Counted from the first letter of the stretch, positions 53,042-61,435 are shown. The stretch: DNA of 64,000 bases from Armatimonadetes bacterium UBA1398 (GCA_002305165.1 DBQI01000026.1:72934-136933); one strand, 5' to 3'. Program-made: numbers and translations. The notes: generated from the letters alone by a model not told the origin.

Positions 53042-53977
53042 CTACTGGGCGAGCGCAATGGCTGCGAGCAGAGCTCGCTTCGTTCCCGCGATGATGAGCT
53101 CGCTGGACTCCCCCGGGACCGGCTTGACCTCGAAGGTGAAGACAGGCTTGCCGGTGGGGAGATGCTTACCGAAGTAGCCGACGTCATCGAGTACGCGGAT
53201 GAACTCGGCGAGATCATCCACATCGTTCATGCTACCGGGGTAGCCGAACCTCGGATGCTGGTCTCCGTAGGCCGGATCCTTCGGGTCTCTCACGAAGGCG
53301 TTGCCCGCGTGGATGTGAATGAGATGCGGAGCGGCCGCTGTCAGGCACTGACGTGGGCTCTCCTGCAGTAAGGGTAGATGGGAGAGGTCGATGAGCAGCC
53401 CTACGTTGTCGTGGCCCTCCGCCTTGACCCTCTCCATCACCTCAACCGCAATGGGCGTGGGCCCGACGAGCGCCTTCTTGTCGACATCACGGTCGAAGGC
53501 CTCCAGCGAGATCCACACGGGCTCGTCCGCTGGCACGGCTTTCGCGTATTCGCAGGCCTCACAGAGGGATCGGACGAGCTGTTCGAGGGCGTTGGCGCGA
53601 TCGGCCTCGCCAGGATCTGGGCCGGTCAGTATGGCCGCATACCGAGCCCCGATGGCGACTGCCTCGTCCACGGAGGCCTTGACGCAGGCGACGGCCTCCA
53701 TGCGGGCCCCCTCGTCGAGCGCGTTGATGTCCAGCTTGCCCTGCAGCAGCGGCGGCTGACCGGAGATGATGGGCACGATCCCGCTCTGAGCGATGACATC
53801 GGTGACGCGATTGCGGATCTCCTGAGAGATCGTGGGACGAATCTCGATAGCGCCGAAGAAGGGGTCAGTCGCGATGCGCTCGATGGTCTCCACGACCGGC
53901 CCCTCGCCCGTGCCGGTCTCGGGGAAGATCATGGGGTGTACGATGCCAACGTGCATCTTGTCCAGCAGGCTACTCAT
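53042..53977 (-). CDS. Sugar phosphate isomerase/epimerase-like TIM barrel
   Basis: A 311-residue TIM-barrel protein. Candidate metal ligands are in VWISLEAFDRD, LIDLSHLPL, LIHIHAGN and FTFEVKPV. I chose the ATG at 53977, with GGGAGGG eleven bases upstream; the ATG at 53956 (MHVGIVHP) is an alternative, and a longer frame back to 54079 looks less natural. It lies 40 bases before the other barrel gene and 103 bases after iolB on the same strand, suggesting a joint pathway. Confidence 0.82.
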   Translation of the reverse strand: MSSLLDKMHVGIVHPMIFPETGTGEGPVVETIERIATDPFFGAIEIRPTISQEIRNRVTDVIAQSGIVPIISGQPPLLQGKLDINALDEGARMEAVACVKASVDEAVAIGARYAAILTGPDPGEADRANALEQLVRSLCEACEYAKAVPADEPVWISLEAFDRDVDKKALVGPTPIAVEVMERVKAEGHDNVGLLIDLSHLPLLQESPRQCLTAAAPHLIHIHAGNAFVRDPKDPAYGDQHPRFGYPGSMNDVDDLAEFIRVLDDVGYFGKHLPTGKPVFTFEVKPVPGESSELIIAGTKRALLAAIALAQ

Positions 53978-54080
53978 TGTGTATCTATCCCTCCCAGGCT
54001 CCCAGAACGCGCGACGGATGGTGGGCTCCACCGGTATGGTTGGCTGGCGTTGGGCCATCTCCCTCCATTCGGTGTCCACT

Positions 54081-54893
54081 CTACTTGAGCATAGGTTCTA
54101 CCGCCTTCACCCAAGCGTGGGCTGGATCGTCATGGGGACGCATCAGCCGACGCGGTCCCGCCAGGACCCACAGGTAGTACAGCCGGTATCCCGGGGCCGC
54201 CGCCACGGGATGGTAGCCTCGGGGGATGAGCACCGTGTCCCCTTCGCGCACCAGCATCGCCTCGTTCAGCGAACGGTCCTCCGTATAAACGCACTGGACC
54301 CCGAAGCCGCCGGGCGGGTCGAAACGGTAGTGGTAGACCTCCTCCAGCACCACCTCCTCGCCGGGGATCTCGGTATCATGCTTGTGAGGCGGGTAGCTCG
54401 ACCAGTTGCCAGGGGCGTTGATCGTCTCCCCCAGGAGAAGCGTCGAGGCGGGCACCTTGGCTAGGATGTCCTGGACACTCCGACGCCAGTTGCCGCTGCC
54501 CACATCACGCACGGTGACATCGTTGGGCGCGATCAGCGTGATGTCCGCGCCCTCGGGCGCAGGTGCCTGGCACATCGCAAGTTCGCCGCCTAGTTCCCCC
54601 GCGCCGCGGACCTCGAACGCGGTGCCCGGCGGCATGTATACGGCGGTGGCGGGGCCTCCGAAGACGTTAGCGCGCTGCCCCAGTGCCTCCCAGGCATGGC
54701 TCCCGGCCTGCACGTCCACCTGCCCCCCCATTACCACTAGGCACAGTTCCCGATCCTCTGATGAGGACGAAAAGGCCTCCCCTGGCGCTAGGGTCAGAAG
54801 GTCGAGGCGCACCCTCTCGAGGTCGTGGGTGGACGGCGAGGCGATGGAGCGCTGCCCCTCAATCGGTTCCATTGCTGGGATGTGGAGCGACAC
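54081..54893 (-). CDS. iolB: 5-deoxy-glucuronate isomerase (IolB) family protein
   Basis: A 270-residue bicupin of the KduI/IolB family, which isomerises 5-deoxy-glucuronate in myo-inositol breakdown. The C-terminal cupin has the metal motif HKHDTEIPGEEVVLEEVYHYRF and the later GYHPV histidine; ETINAPGNWSSYPPHKHD is characteristic of IolB. The start is GTG at 54893, with AGGAGG seven bases upstream. It heads the minus-strand run with two TIM-barrel proteins. IolC, IolD and IolG are not in the window, so the full inositol pathway cannot be claimed. Confidence 0.9.
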   Translation of the reverse strand: MSLHIPAMEPIEGQRSIASPSTHDLERVRLDLLTLAPGEAFSSSSEDRELCLVVMGGQVDVQAGSHAWEALGQRANVFGGPATAVYMPPGTAFEVRGAGELGGELAMCQAPAPEGADITLIAPNDVTVRDVGSGNWRRSVQDILAKVPASTLLLGETINAPGNWSSYPPHKHDTEIPGEEVVLEEVYHYRFDPPGGFGVQCVYTEDRSLNEAMLVREGDTVLIPRGYHPVAAAPGYRLYYLWVLAGPRRLMRPHDDPAHAWVKAVEPMLK

Positions 54894-55051
54894 GGGCGTT
54901 CCTCCTAACGGTATAACCTCGGCTTTCGGACCGAGTACATGAAGCGATTAGCTGCAGGAGGACCTTCGGCTACGGAGAATCGTACCCTTCGTGTTCTCAT
55001 CATGCTTCCGAAGGGGAGGTGGACCGGCAGCGCTGCTGACCGGCCGCATCC

Positions 55052-56671
55052 ATGCGGAATCTCTCGGCTATCATGGAGCAGTCGGCAAGCGTCGAGCCCA
55101 TGGAGTGCTCCCGGGCGGTAGTAGCCAGCCTGGCTCAGGGTCTCGAGGCTATGGCTGCGTGGCTGGGGCCCCAAGCTCGCCTGGTAGGCCTCGGCAACCT
55201 CGACGATACAACGCCCGGCGACTCCGACGGCGGTCCTGGACCGGCAGTCAGGCTCCTCGCGGGACCTGGGGTAGCCATTACGCTGCTTGCTCAGCCGGAC
55301 TCGGAGCCGCCGACAAACGGCGAGCCCCGGTACAGGGTTGCCCTTACGCTCTCGGCCTCCGCATTCCAGGCGACGGTTCAGCATCTGCTTGATGATGCGC
55401 ATGCCCCCCTTACGCAGGAGGAAGCCGCATCTCTTGACGAGCTCGCCGCCCTGGGCCCGTTCAGCGACACTGACGTGACGCTGGCCGCGCGGCTGCTATC
55501 GGACAGCCACCGCGCCGCGGTAGAGGAGATGGAGGCAGCGCGGGAGAGGGAGCGCGCTCGTATCGAAGGGCAAGCCAAGCTGGCCCAGATCCAGCGGAAT
55601 CGCGCTTACTTGGGGCTGGCGGAGGGCCTGGGGCACCATCACAACAACCGGCTCGCCGTCATCATGGCCCGTGCGGGCCTTCTGTCCCACATGCGCGATG
55701 ACCCGATCGTCATCAGGTGCGCGCGGGAGATCGAGCAGGCGAGTCTACGTTGTACTGACTTCATTGAGCGTTTTTCGAGCTACGCGTCCCGGACGCTGTC
55801 CAGCCCTGTGGCCGCTCGGGGTGTGCTCGATGACGTAGTCAGGCAGGCCTTGGCGTCCGTTCAGCGTCTTATCGAAGCCTCCAACGGTACCGGAGCCATC
55901 ACGGTGGCGACCAATCTGGAGTGCTCAAGCACCGTCGTGGTTCCGCGCGATGATCTGCAGAGCGGCATCGAGGCGATCATCACCAACGCGATCGAGGCCA
56001 TGCCCATGGGCGGAGCCCTGACGATCCGGACGCGCCAAGAGGATGCCTGGGCGTTCCTCGACATAGAGGACACAGGCATAGGGATGCCCCACTCGGTGGC
56101 GAGCAAGGTCTTCAACCCCTTCTTCACCACGAAGGGCCCCGAGCGCGCGGGTCTCTCGCTCGCCCATATCCACGCCTCCGTGCTGCAGCATGGGGGCTCC
56201 ATCGATGTCGAAACGGCGGAGGGTAGGGGAACCATCTTCCGTCTCCGGCTCCCGCGTTCGGAACGCCATCCAGAGGACCTAACCGGGTCGGAGAGGCGAG
56301 CCGGGGACGGGCCGATAGTGGTGGTTGAGGACGAGGATGACGTCCGACGTGCCTTCTGCGACCTGCTCCAGGTTATGGGCTTCGAGGTGGTTGGGGCACG
56401 TGACGGGGACGAGGCCGAAGAGGAAGCGCGCAGGCGAGAGCTGGGTCTTGTCCTCACCGATGGAGGGGTGCCGGGCCTGAGTGCCTTCGAGCTCACGCGG
56501 AGGTTGCGAGCACTGGGCGTGGAGGCCCCGGTGGTCTTGTTGACCGGCTGGGTCCGAGATGTGGATCCCGCCGCCGCGCGCGAGGTGGGCATCGACCTGA
56601 TCCTCGCCAAACCGATTAGCGCGGAGGATCTAGCTGGGTCACTGCGATCCTTCGGCGTTCGGGAGCGGTGA
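55052..56671 (+). CDS. Hybrid histidine kinase with C-terminal receiver domain
   Basis: A 539-residue soluble protein. An N-terminal region of unknown type (1-150) leads to a coiled-coil helix, a dimerisation domain with GHHHNNRLAVI (His195 aligns with the histidine of the HDFNN class) and an ATPase domain (NAIEAMP, DIEDTGIGMP). The G2 box is short and divergent (TTKGPERAGLSLA instead of the usual GxGTGLGLS). A complete receiver domain follows from residue 430, with Asp470 (VLTDGG), Thr in LLTGW and Lys520 (LAKPIS). No Shine-Dalgarno sequence is visible before the ATG at 55052 or the ATG at 55073, so the start is uncertain. Confidence 0.87.
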   Translation: MRNLSAIMEQSASVEPMECSRAVVASLAQGLEAMAAWLGPQARLVGLGNLDDTTPGDSDGGPGPAVRLLAGPGVAITLLAQPDSEPPTNGEPRYRVALTLSASAFQATVQHLLDDAHAPLTQEEAASLDELAALGPFSDTDVTLAARLLSDSHRAAVEEMEAARERERARIEGQAKLAQIQRNRAYLGLAEGLGHHHNNRLAVIMARAGLLSHMRDDPIVIRCAREIEQASLRCTDFIERFSSYASRTLSSPVAARGVLDDVVRQALASVQRLIEASNGTGAITVATNLECSSTVVVPRDDLQSGIEAIITNAIEAMPMGGALTIRTRQEDAWAFLDIEDTGIGMPHSVASKVFNPFFTTKGPERAGLSLAHIHASVLQHGGSIDVETAEGRGTIFRLRLPRSERHPEDLTGSERRAGDGPIVVVEDEDDVRRAFCDLLQVMGFEVVGARDGDEAEEEARRRELGLVLTDGGVPGLSAFELTRRLRALGVEAPVVLLTGWVRDVDPAAAREVGIDLILAKPISAEDLAGSLRSFGVRER

Positions 56672-56792
56672 CGCCGCGTGAGTCGTGCTCCACAGAAGGA
56701 GCCGACTCGGCGGTCCTCGAAGTCTGGAAGGCAAGCCAGGTTGGCCCATAGGCGGGCCCGGCGGGCACAGTTCCCGGAGGGGGGCGAGCACC

Positions 56793-57038
56793 ATCGCCGT
56801 ACGAAGGGTGCACCTGACTTTCCCTGAGGACCAGGTAACCGAACCCGTGATCTGGGCGATTGGTCACGAGTTCCAGGTGATCACGAACGTTCGACGCGCG
56901 AACATCTCCGATGGCGCTGGTTGGATGGCGCTGGACCTGGAGGGCGATGAGGCACAGATTGATCTGGCCATAGCCTACCTCCGGGCGCGGCGGATCGAAG
57001 TGGAGCCCATCGAGGGCGAGGATGCGCCGCAGCGATGA
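56793..57038 (+). CDS. NIL-domain protein, probable non-standard start
   Basis: A small protein of about 80 residues consisting of one NIL domain (RRVHLTFPEDQVTEPVIWAI, then FQVITNVRRANISDG), the ferredoxin-like ligand-binding fold found at the C-terminus of methionine importer ATPases and alone in some bacteria. The first beta strand begins before the only ordinary nearby start, GTG 56808. GGAGGGGGG (56776-56784) stands eight bases before an ATC codon at 56793, which would give MAVRRVHLTF. A start at GTG 56808 or far upstream at 56685 cannot be excluded. Its stop overlaps the prenyl synthase ATG (ATGA), so the two are coupled. Confidence 0.65.
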   Translation: MAVRRVHLTFPEDQVTEPVIWAIGHEFQVITNVRRANISDGAGWMALDLEGDEAQIDLAIAYLRARRIEVEPIEGEDAPQR

Positions 57039-57931
57039 CCTTCGCCGAGTTCATGGAGGCTCAGACGAGGCGCGTCGACGCGTATCTGACCCGGGTTCTG
57101 CCCCCTCGGGATACGCCCCCGACACACCTGCATGAGGCGATCCACTACACGGTGTTCGCTGGCGGCAAGCGCGTGAGGCCCATCATGACTCTCATCGCTT
57201 GCGGTGCTCTCGGTGGGGACACAGAAGCCTGCCTGGCGGGCGCGGCAGCGATCGAGATGATCCATGTCTCCTCGCTGATCCACGACGACCTGCCTTGCAT
57301 GGACGACTCAGACACGCGGCGGGGGCAGCCGTCCTGCCACCGGAAGTTCGGGGAGTCGACCGCGGTGCTCGCCGGCGACTGGCTGCTCGTGTATCCCTTC
57401 GAGATAGTCGCGCGGGCCGCTGAGGAGGGCGCGTTCACTCCCGACGTTGCTGCTCGGGTTTGCGCGACGATCGCCCGCGGTGTCTGCACCTCGGGGATTG
57501 TGGCCGGCCAGGTCCTCGATCTGGAGGCGGAATCCCGTGACGTCACGGCCGCGGAGTTGCGCCGGATCCATGAACTGAAGACTGCCGCCCTCATGGAGGC
57601 CTGCGCCCGCGTGGGCGCCGCGATCGCAGGGGCTCCGGCTCAACTATCGGACACCGCTGCTCGGAGCGCGCGCGCACTAGGGCTCTGCTTCCAGGTGGTT
57701 GACGACATTCTGGATGTGGTGGGTGACGCGGCGGTCCTCGGCAAGCCTACTGGCGCGGACAGTGAGAACGCCAAGAGCACCTACGTGAGCCTCCACGGGC
57801 TGGACCTCGCCCGCGACATGGCGGCCCAGCTCGCGGCGGAGGCCCGCGACGCGCTCGATGCGCTGCCTGATAGCGAGTGGCTCCTGAGAGGGCGCCAGCT
57901 TATCGACTATGTTGTCGGCCGCTCGTCCTAG
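57035..57931 (+). CDS. ispA: Polyprenyl (farnesyl/geranylgeranyl) diphosphate synthase
   Basis: A 298-residue trans-prenyltransferase that condenses isopentenyl diphosphate with an allylic diphosphate. The first Asp-rich motif is DDLPCMDD (84-91) and the second is DDILD (223-227). GGKRVRP near residue 48 and the length fit the IspA type making C15 or C20 products. Chain length cannot be fixed from sequence alone. The start overlaps the NIL-domain gene by four bases, and the acetyltransferase gene follows 17 bases after its stop. Confidence 0.94.
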   Translation: MTFAEFMEAQTRRVDAYLTRVLPPRDTPPTHLHEAIHYTVFAGGKRVRPIMTLIACGALGGDTEACLAGAAAIEMIHVSSLIHDDLPCMDDSDTRRGQPSCHRKFGESTAVLAGDWLLVYPFEIVARAAEEGAFTPDVAARVCATIARGVCTSGIVAGQVLDLEAESRDVTAAELRRIHELKTAALMEACARVGAAIAGAPAQLSDTAARSARALGLCFQVVDDILDVVGDAAVLGKPTGADSENAKSTYVSLHGLDLARDMAAQLAAEARDALDALPDSEWLLRGRQLIDYVVGRSS

Positions 57932-57948
57932 GTCGTCGGAGGTCTGCC

Positions 57949-58446
57949 GTGGTCCGTGTGCGCCCGATGAACCTGCGCCTTGACGGCGAGGCCGTGCTAG
58001 CGCTTCAGCAGGAGACGTACTGCGCGAACTTCCCCGGCTTCCAGTACGGCATTGAGTTCGAGCGGGAGTTCAGCCGCCAGCTCCGTCATGCGGAGCGCCC
58101 CGACCGTGAGGAACTATTCGTTGCCGAGATGAATGGCCAGGTGGTGGGTTTCCTCTGGATGGGGACCCTGTTGGCTGAGTTCAGCCCCGAGCCAGTTCAA
58201 GCCATTGTGAAGAACGTGTCGGTCGCCCCGGAGAGGCGGAGACAGGGCATCGGAAGGCTGCTCATACAGCACGGCGAGTCATGGGCCATGGCCCAAGGTG
58301 CGCGGAGGGTTCGGCTGCAGGTGACGGTTTCGAACGCCGCAGCCGTGGCTCTCTATCACGATCTGGGCTATTCGGTGGATCGGTATGAGATGACGAAGCC
58401 GTTGGGGTCGGTCAGCGAATCAGGAGGCTTGACACCGAACGGCTGA
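57949..58446 (+). CDS. GNAT-family N-acetyltransferase
   Basis: A 165-residue acetyltransferase with the coenzyme A-binding motif VAPERRRQGIGRLL, similar in shape to ribosomal-protein alanine acetyltransferase RimI-type enzymes but not clearly one. I chose the GTG at 57949, with GGAGG six bases upstream; an earlier start would overlap the prenyl synthase. The gene is followed by the tRNA array, whose promoter overlaps its last codons. Confidence 0.85.
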   Translation: MVRVRPMNLRLDGEAVLALQQETYCANFPGFQYGIEFEREFSRQLRHAERPDREELFVAEMNGQVVGFLWMGTLLAEFSPEPVQAIVKNVSVAPERRRQGIGRLLIQHGESWAMAQGARRVRLQVTVSNAAAVALYHDLGYSVDRYEMTKPLGSVSESGGLTPNG

Positions 58447-58457
58447 GTACCTACCAT
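58429..58457 (+). promoter_or_regulatory. Promoter of the tRNA array
   Basis: TTGACA (58429-58434) and TACCAT (58452-58457) are 17 bases apart. The start site would be near 58464, about 15 bases before the first tRNA. It overlaps the end of the acetyltransferase gene. Confidence 0.6.
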
Positions 58458-58478
58458 TGCGACTTGCCAGTTGGCCAC

Positions 58479-58566
58479 GCCGAGGTGGCGGAAATGGCAG
58501 ACGCGCTAGGTTGAGGGCCTAGTGAGGGCTTACCTCGTGGGGGTTCAAGTCCCCCCCTCGGCACCA
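58479..58566 (+). tRNA. tRNA-Leu(GAG)
   Basis: An 88-base tRNA with acceptor GCCGAGG/CCTCGGC, an anticodon loop TTGAGGG (anticodon GAG), a long variable arm as in class II tRNAs, the GGTTCAAGT T-loop and an encoded CCA end. Confidence 0.96.
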
Positions 58567-58585
58567 TAGTAGGCCGACGGAAGCA

Positions 58586-58662
58586 GGGCGAATAGCTCAG
58601 CCGGCCAGAGCGCCTGCTTCACACGCAGGAGGTCGCTGGTTCAAGTCCAGCTTCGCCCACCA
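58586..58662 (+). tRNA. tRNA-Val(CAC)
   Basis: A 77-base tRNA with acceptor GGGCGAA/TTCGCCC, anticodon stem CCTGC/GCAGG with loop TTCACAC (anticodon CAC, reading GUG), discriminator A and an encoded CCA. Confidence 0.96.
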
Positions 58663-58724
58663 GCAGTTTTCGCTGAACTTAGAGGTATTCCAGGAGTGTT
58701 CGGCGAATTGACAATCGATAGAGG

Positions 58725-58800
58725 GCGGAAATAGCTCAGTTGGTAGAGCAACAGCTTCCCAAGCTGTGGGTCGCGGGTTCGAGTCCCGTTTTCCGCTCCA
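58725..58800 (+). tRNA. tRNA-Gly(CCC)
   Basis: A 76-base tRNA with acceptor GCGGAAA/TTTCCGC, anticodon stem ACAGC/GCTGT with loop TTCCCAA (anticodon CCC), discriminator T and an encoded CCA. Confidence 0.96.
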
Positions 58801-58806
58801 ATGCAA

Positions 58807-58882
58807 GCGGAAGTAGCTCAGCTGGTAGAGCATCACCTTGCCAAGGTGAGGGTCGCCGGTTCGAATCCGGTCTTCCGCTCCA
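58807..58882 (+). tRNA. tRNA-Gly(GCC)
   Basis: A 76-base tRNA with acceptor GCGGAAG/CTTCCGC, loop TTGCCAA (anticodon GCC), discriminator T and an encoded CCA. It is very similar to the preceding tRNA-Gly, six bases upstream. Confidence 0.97.
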
Positions 58883-58892
58883 ATGATCTTTC

Positions 58893-58915
58893 ACACCCGG
58901 CCTTGTGCCGGGTGT
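58893..58915 (+). terminator. Hairpin after tRNA-Gly(GCC)
   Basis: ACACCCGGC pairs perfectly with GCCGGGTGT around a five-base loop, followed by a short T-containing stretch (TTGCCTT). It could end or slow transcription of the first four tRNAs, or separate precursors for processing. Confidence 0.55.
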
Positions 58916-58926
58916 TGCCTTAGTGG

Positions 58927-59002
58927 GGCGGCGTAGCCAAGTGGCTAAGGCGGCGGTCTGCAAAACCGCTATTCACCGGTTCGACTCCGGTCGCCGCCTC
59001 CA
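58927..59002 (+). tRNA. tRNA-Cys(GCA)
   Basis: A 76-base tRNA with acceptor GGCGGCG/CGCCGCC, anticodon stem GCGGT/ACCGC with loop CTGCAAA (anticodon GCA), discriminator T and an encoded CCA. Confidence 0.96.
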
Positions 59003-59011
59003 GAGTACTAG

Positions 59012-59040
59012 CGGGCGGCCTCCACTGAGGTCGCCCGTTT
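59012..59040 (+). terminator. Hairpin after tRNA-Cys
   Basis: CGGGCGGCCT pairs with AGGTCGCCCG (one G-U) around a six-base loop and is followed by TTT. It resembles an intrinsic terminator with a short T-run. Confidence 0.55.
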
Positions 59041-59048
59041 GCCTATGT

Positions 59049-59134
59049 GCCCAGGTGGTGGAACGGCAGACACAGGGGACTTAAAATCCCCTGGCCCTCG
59101 GGCCGTGCGGGTTCGAATCCCGCCCTGGGCACCA
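59049..59134 (+). tRNA. tRNA-Leu(TAA)
   Basis: An 86-base class II tRNA with acceptor GCCCAGG/CCTGGGC, anticodon stem GGGGA/TCCCC with loop CTTAAAA (anticodon TAA), a long variable arm and an encoded CCA. Confidence 0.96.
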
Positions 59135-59147
59135 GGGCGCCAGACCT

Positions 59148-60026
59148 CTAGTCGCTGACCCGACCGCCGCGAAGCCGACTGCGTGCGAGCCGTGCACCGG
59201 CCGCAATCGCCTGCCCCAGTCCGAGCATCTGCAGCGCGAAGACAGACAACACCACCGCGAAGGCGGAGCGCAGAGAGCCCGGTGGGACGGCGGCGGCAAG
59301 CATGGACCCCGCGATGGCGCCCGCGATGGCGCCGGGTGCGACGTGGAGAGCCACATTCCAATCGGGCTTGCGCTCCGGGTCATCCCCCTGCTGGGCCCGC
59401 AGGGTACCGGCTACAGATGCCGCGAGCACGATCACCAGAGAGGTCGCATGGGCGTTGTGCTGGTCCAACTGGAACCCCAGGGCCAGCATCGGCACCGCTA
59501 GGAAGCCACCACCGACCCCAAGCAGACCTGAAGCCATGCCCATCAGTACGCCACAGGGGCCAGCCACCCAGAGCGGCCACGGCGCAGACTCCGACGGTGG
59601 CGACCCCGCGCCGAACCATCCCAGCATCCGTGACGCCACCAAGAGTAGAGCTAGCCCGAAGATCCGGCGCAGACTCTGGCCTCTCAGACGCCGTCCGAGG
59701 GGTATGCCGAGGAGACTAGAGCCCAGCACGGCCGCGGGGGCGAGGAGCCATACCATGCTCCACCGCACTAGCTCCTGACCGTGGAGATGGGCCTGGAACT
59801 CGTATGTGAGAATACTGACGAGGGCGATCACCTGCATGGCGGCCAGAGAGGTCACCGTGGACTGGTGGATGGGCCGGCGGAGAAACAGCGTGAACAGCGG
59901 AACGAAGACGACGCCGCCGCCGAGGCCGAAGAAGCTACCAACGATGCCCGCCGCGAGGCCGATAAGCACGAGGCTTAGGGGCGATGAGACCCGAGATATC
60001 GAGGATGGCGAGGGGGGCGGCTCCAT
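59148..60026 (-). CDS. TauE/SafE-family sulfite/sulfonate exporter-like permease
   Basis: A 292-residue membrane protein with about eight hydrophobic helices and the duplicated family motif (GLAAGIVGSFFGLGGGVVFVP and, in the second half, GMASGLLGVGGGFLAVPML). Such proteins export sulfite, sulfoacetate or related anions, but the substrate here is unknown. The gene converges on the last tRNA with a gap of 13 bases. The 217 bases upstream (60027-60243) form a divergent region in which I see no convincing promoter. Confidence 0.92.
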   Translation of the reverse strand: MEPPPSPSSISRVSSPLSLVLIGLAAGIVGSFFGLGGGVVFVPLFTLFLRRPIHQSTVTSLAAMQVIALVSILTYEFQAHLHGQELVRWSMVWLLAPAAVLGSSLLGIPLGRRLRGQSLRRIFGLALLLVASRMLGWFGAGSPPSESAPWPLWVAGPCGVLMGMASGLLGVGGGFLAVPMLALGFQLDQHNAHATSLVIVLAASVAGTLRAQQGDDPERKPDWNVALHVAPGAIAGAIAGSMLAAAVPPGSLRSAFAVVLSVFALQMLGLGQAIAAGARLARSRLRGGRVSD

Positions 60027-60243
60027 CTCACTGGATCATACTTTCGGGGCACTGGTCTGACAAGGCAGCGCGCGCGGCTGGGGCATCACGGAGGAGGGTG
60101 GGCGGTGCCACTCGAAGCCAGTTACCGCCTACTGCGTCCTGGCCTCCATGGCGCGAGAGGGAACGGACTGGCTCGTCGGGCGTCCCATGAACGTGGCTTG
60201 GCCGAGGGTGCGCATCCCCGCCCAATGACAGGTGGTTAGCATA

Positions 60244-60894
60244 GTGAGGCTCTATGACCTGTTCGTTGCTGGCGGGATCTGTATGATCCCGCTAGCTGCG
60301 TGTTCTGTAGCCGTCGTAGCCATCATCATCTGGCGCTGCATCGCCAACGCGAGGGTGGCCATGGACGCCGACTCCTTCCTCCGCGAGGTGGAGGAGGAGA
60401 TCCGGCTTCAAGGTTGGGAGGTCGCCCTGGCTGTCTGCCGACGCACGCCGAAGCCCATCGGCTCTGTGTTCGCGACCGCCATCATTCTCCGGGAGCGCGA
60501 CTCAGCCGCCCTGGTCGAGAGTGTGCAGGACTCGGCTGTGAAGCACAGCCAGCCGCTCGAGTGGGGGCTCAACACCCTTGGGACGATCGCGACCATCGCC
60601 CCCTTCATTGGGCTACTCGGTACGGTCCTCGGCGTTCTAAGGGCGTTCTGGAACATCGGACTCCAGGGCAAGACCGGCGCGGCTGTGGTGGCTTCCGGGG
60701 TTGCCGAGGCGTTGATCACCACGGTGGCAGGCTTGAGCATCGCCATTGTGGCCGTACTGGCCTACAACGCGCTGCTTGGCTGGTACAATCGCTATGTCGA
60801 GAACCTGCAGCTTGCTGGCGCGGAGATGGCTCGATGCGTCAAATCCCTGCTCCTCCGTAGTCAGGGGGAGGCCAGGCGGGAGGCCGTTCTGTGA
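60244..60894 (+). CDS. MotA/TolQ/ExbB proton channel family protein
   Basis: A 216-residue inner-membrane protein with three membrane helices; the second and third form the conserved channel region (GTIATIAPFIGLLGTVLGVL and GVAEALITTVAGLSIAI). It would form a proton channel with the ExbD/TolR protein encoded next and drive a periplasm-spanning or outer-membrane process. I chose the GTG at 60244, with AGGTGG eight bases upstream; GTG 60232 is the alternative. It overlaps the next gene by four bases. Confidence 0.92.
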   Translation: MRLYDLFVAGGICMIPLAACSVAVVAIIIWRCIANARVAMDADSFLREVEEEIRLQGWEVALAVCRRTPKPIGSVFATAIILRERDSAALVESVQDSAVKHSQPLEWGLNTLGTIATIAPFIGLLGTVLGVLRAFWNIGLQGKTGAAVVASGVAEALITTVAGLSIAIVAVLAYNALLGWYNRYVENLQLAGAEMARCVKSLLLRSQGEARREAVL

Positions 60895-61325
60895 GGCACA
60901 GCAGGCGGAGCGGCCGGAGCCAGATCGTGTCAGCCATCAACATCACGTCGTTGACGGACGTGGCGCTAGTGCTCCTCATCATCTTCCTGATTACCGCCAC
61001 GTTCCTCGGGACCGAGGAGGGCGTTGAAGTGAACCTGCCTGGCGCCGCCTCCGGGGCCCCGCGAGAGGACGTCGGAGCCATCATGGTCGTAGTCACGCAG
61101 GAGGGCAGGGTCGTGATGGACGGTGTCGAGATAGCCGTCCCGCAGTTGGTGCCGGCATTCGAGGAGCGAGCAGCCACCGGCGCCAACCGTGTCGTCATCC
61201 GCGGTGACCGGTCGAGCAGCTACGAGGCGGTGTTCATGGTGATGGATGCCGCGCGCGTGGCCGGTCTGCGCGATATTGCCCTGGCGACGCGTTCGGTTGA
61301 CGTCGCCTCCGGCGGGCAGCCGTAG
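60891..61325 (+). CDS. ExbD/TolR biopolymer transport protein
   Basis: A 144-residue protein with one N-terminal membrane helix carrying the conserved aspartate (SLTDVALVLLIIFLITATF) and a periplasmic domain. The start GTGA overlaps the ExbB/TolQ stop, so the two subunits are coupled. Together they use the proton gradient. No TonB or Tol-Pal gene is visible in the window, so which system they power is open. Confidence 0.92.
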   Translation: MRHSRRSGRSQIVSAINITSLTDVALVLLIIFLITATFLGTEEGVEVNLPGAASGAPREDVGAIMVVVTQEGRVVMDGVEIAVPQLVPAFEERAATGANRVVIRGDRSSSYEAVFMVMDAARVAGLRDIALATRSVDVASGGQP

Positions 61326-61435
61326 ACGCGATGGCCATCCTGCGCAACCTCAATAGAATAGGGAGGTCGCAACGCCTGGGCTGTCCTTGTTCGTCGCGAC
61401 GCCTAGGCTTCTGGCCACGATGAGGATCCTGCGCT

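Noticed and set aside
58708..58730. TTGACA before tRNA-Gly(CCC) as a second tRNA promoter
   Set aside because: At a 17-base spacing the -10 would fall inside the tRNA and does not resemble TATAAT.
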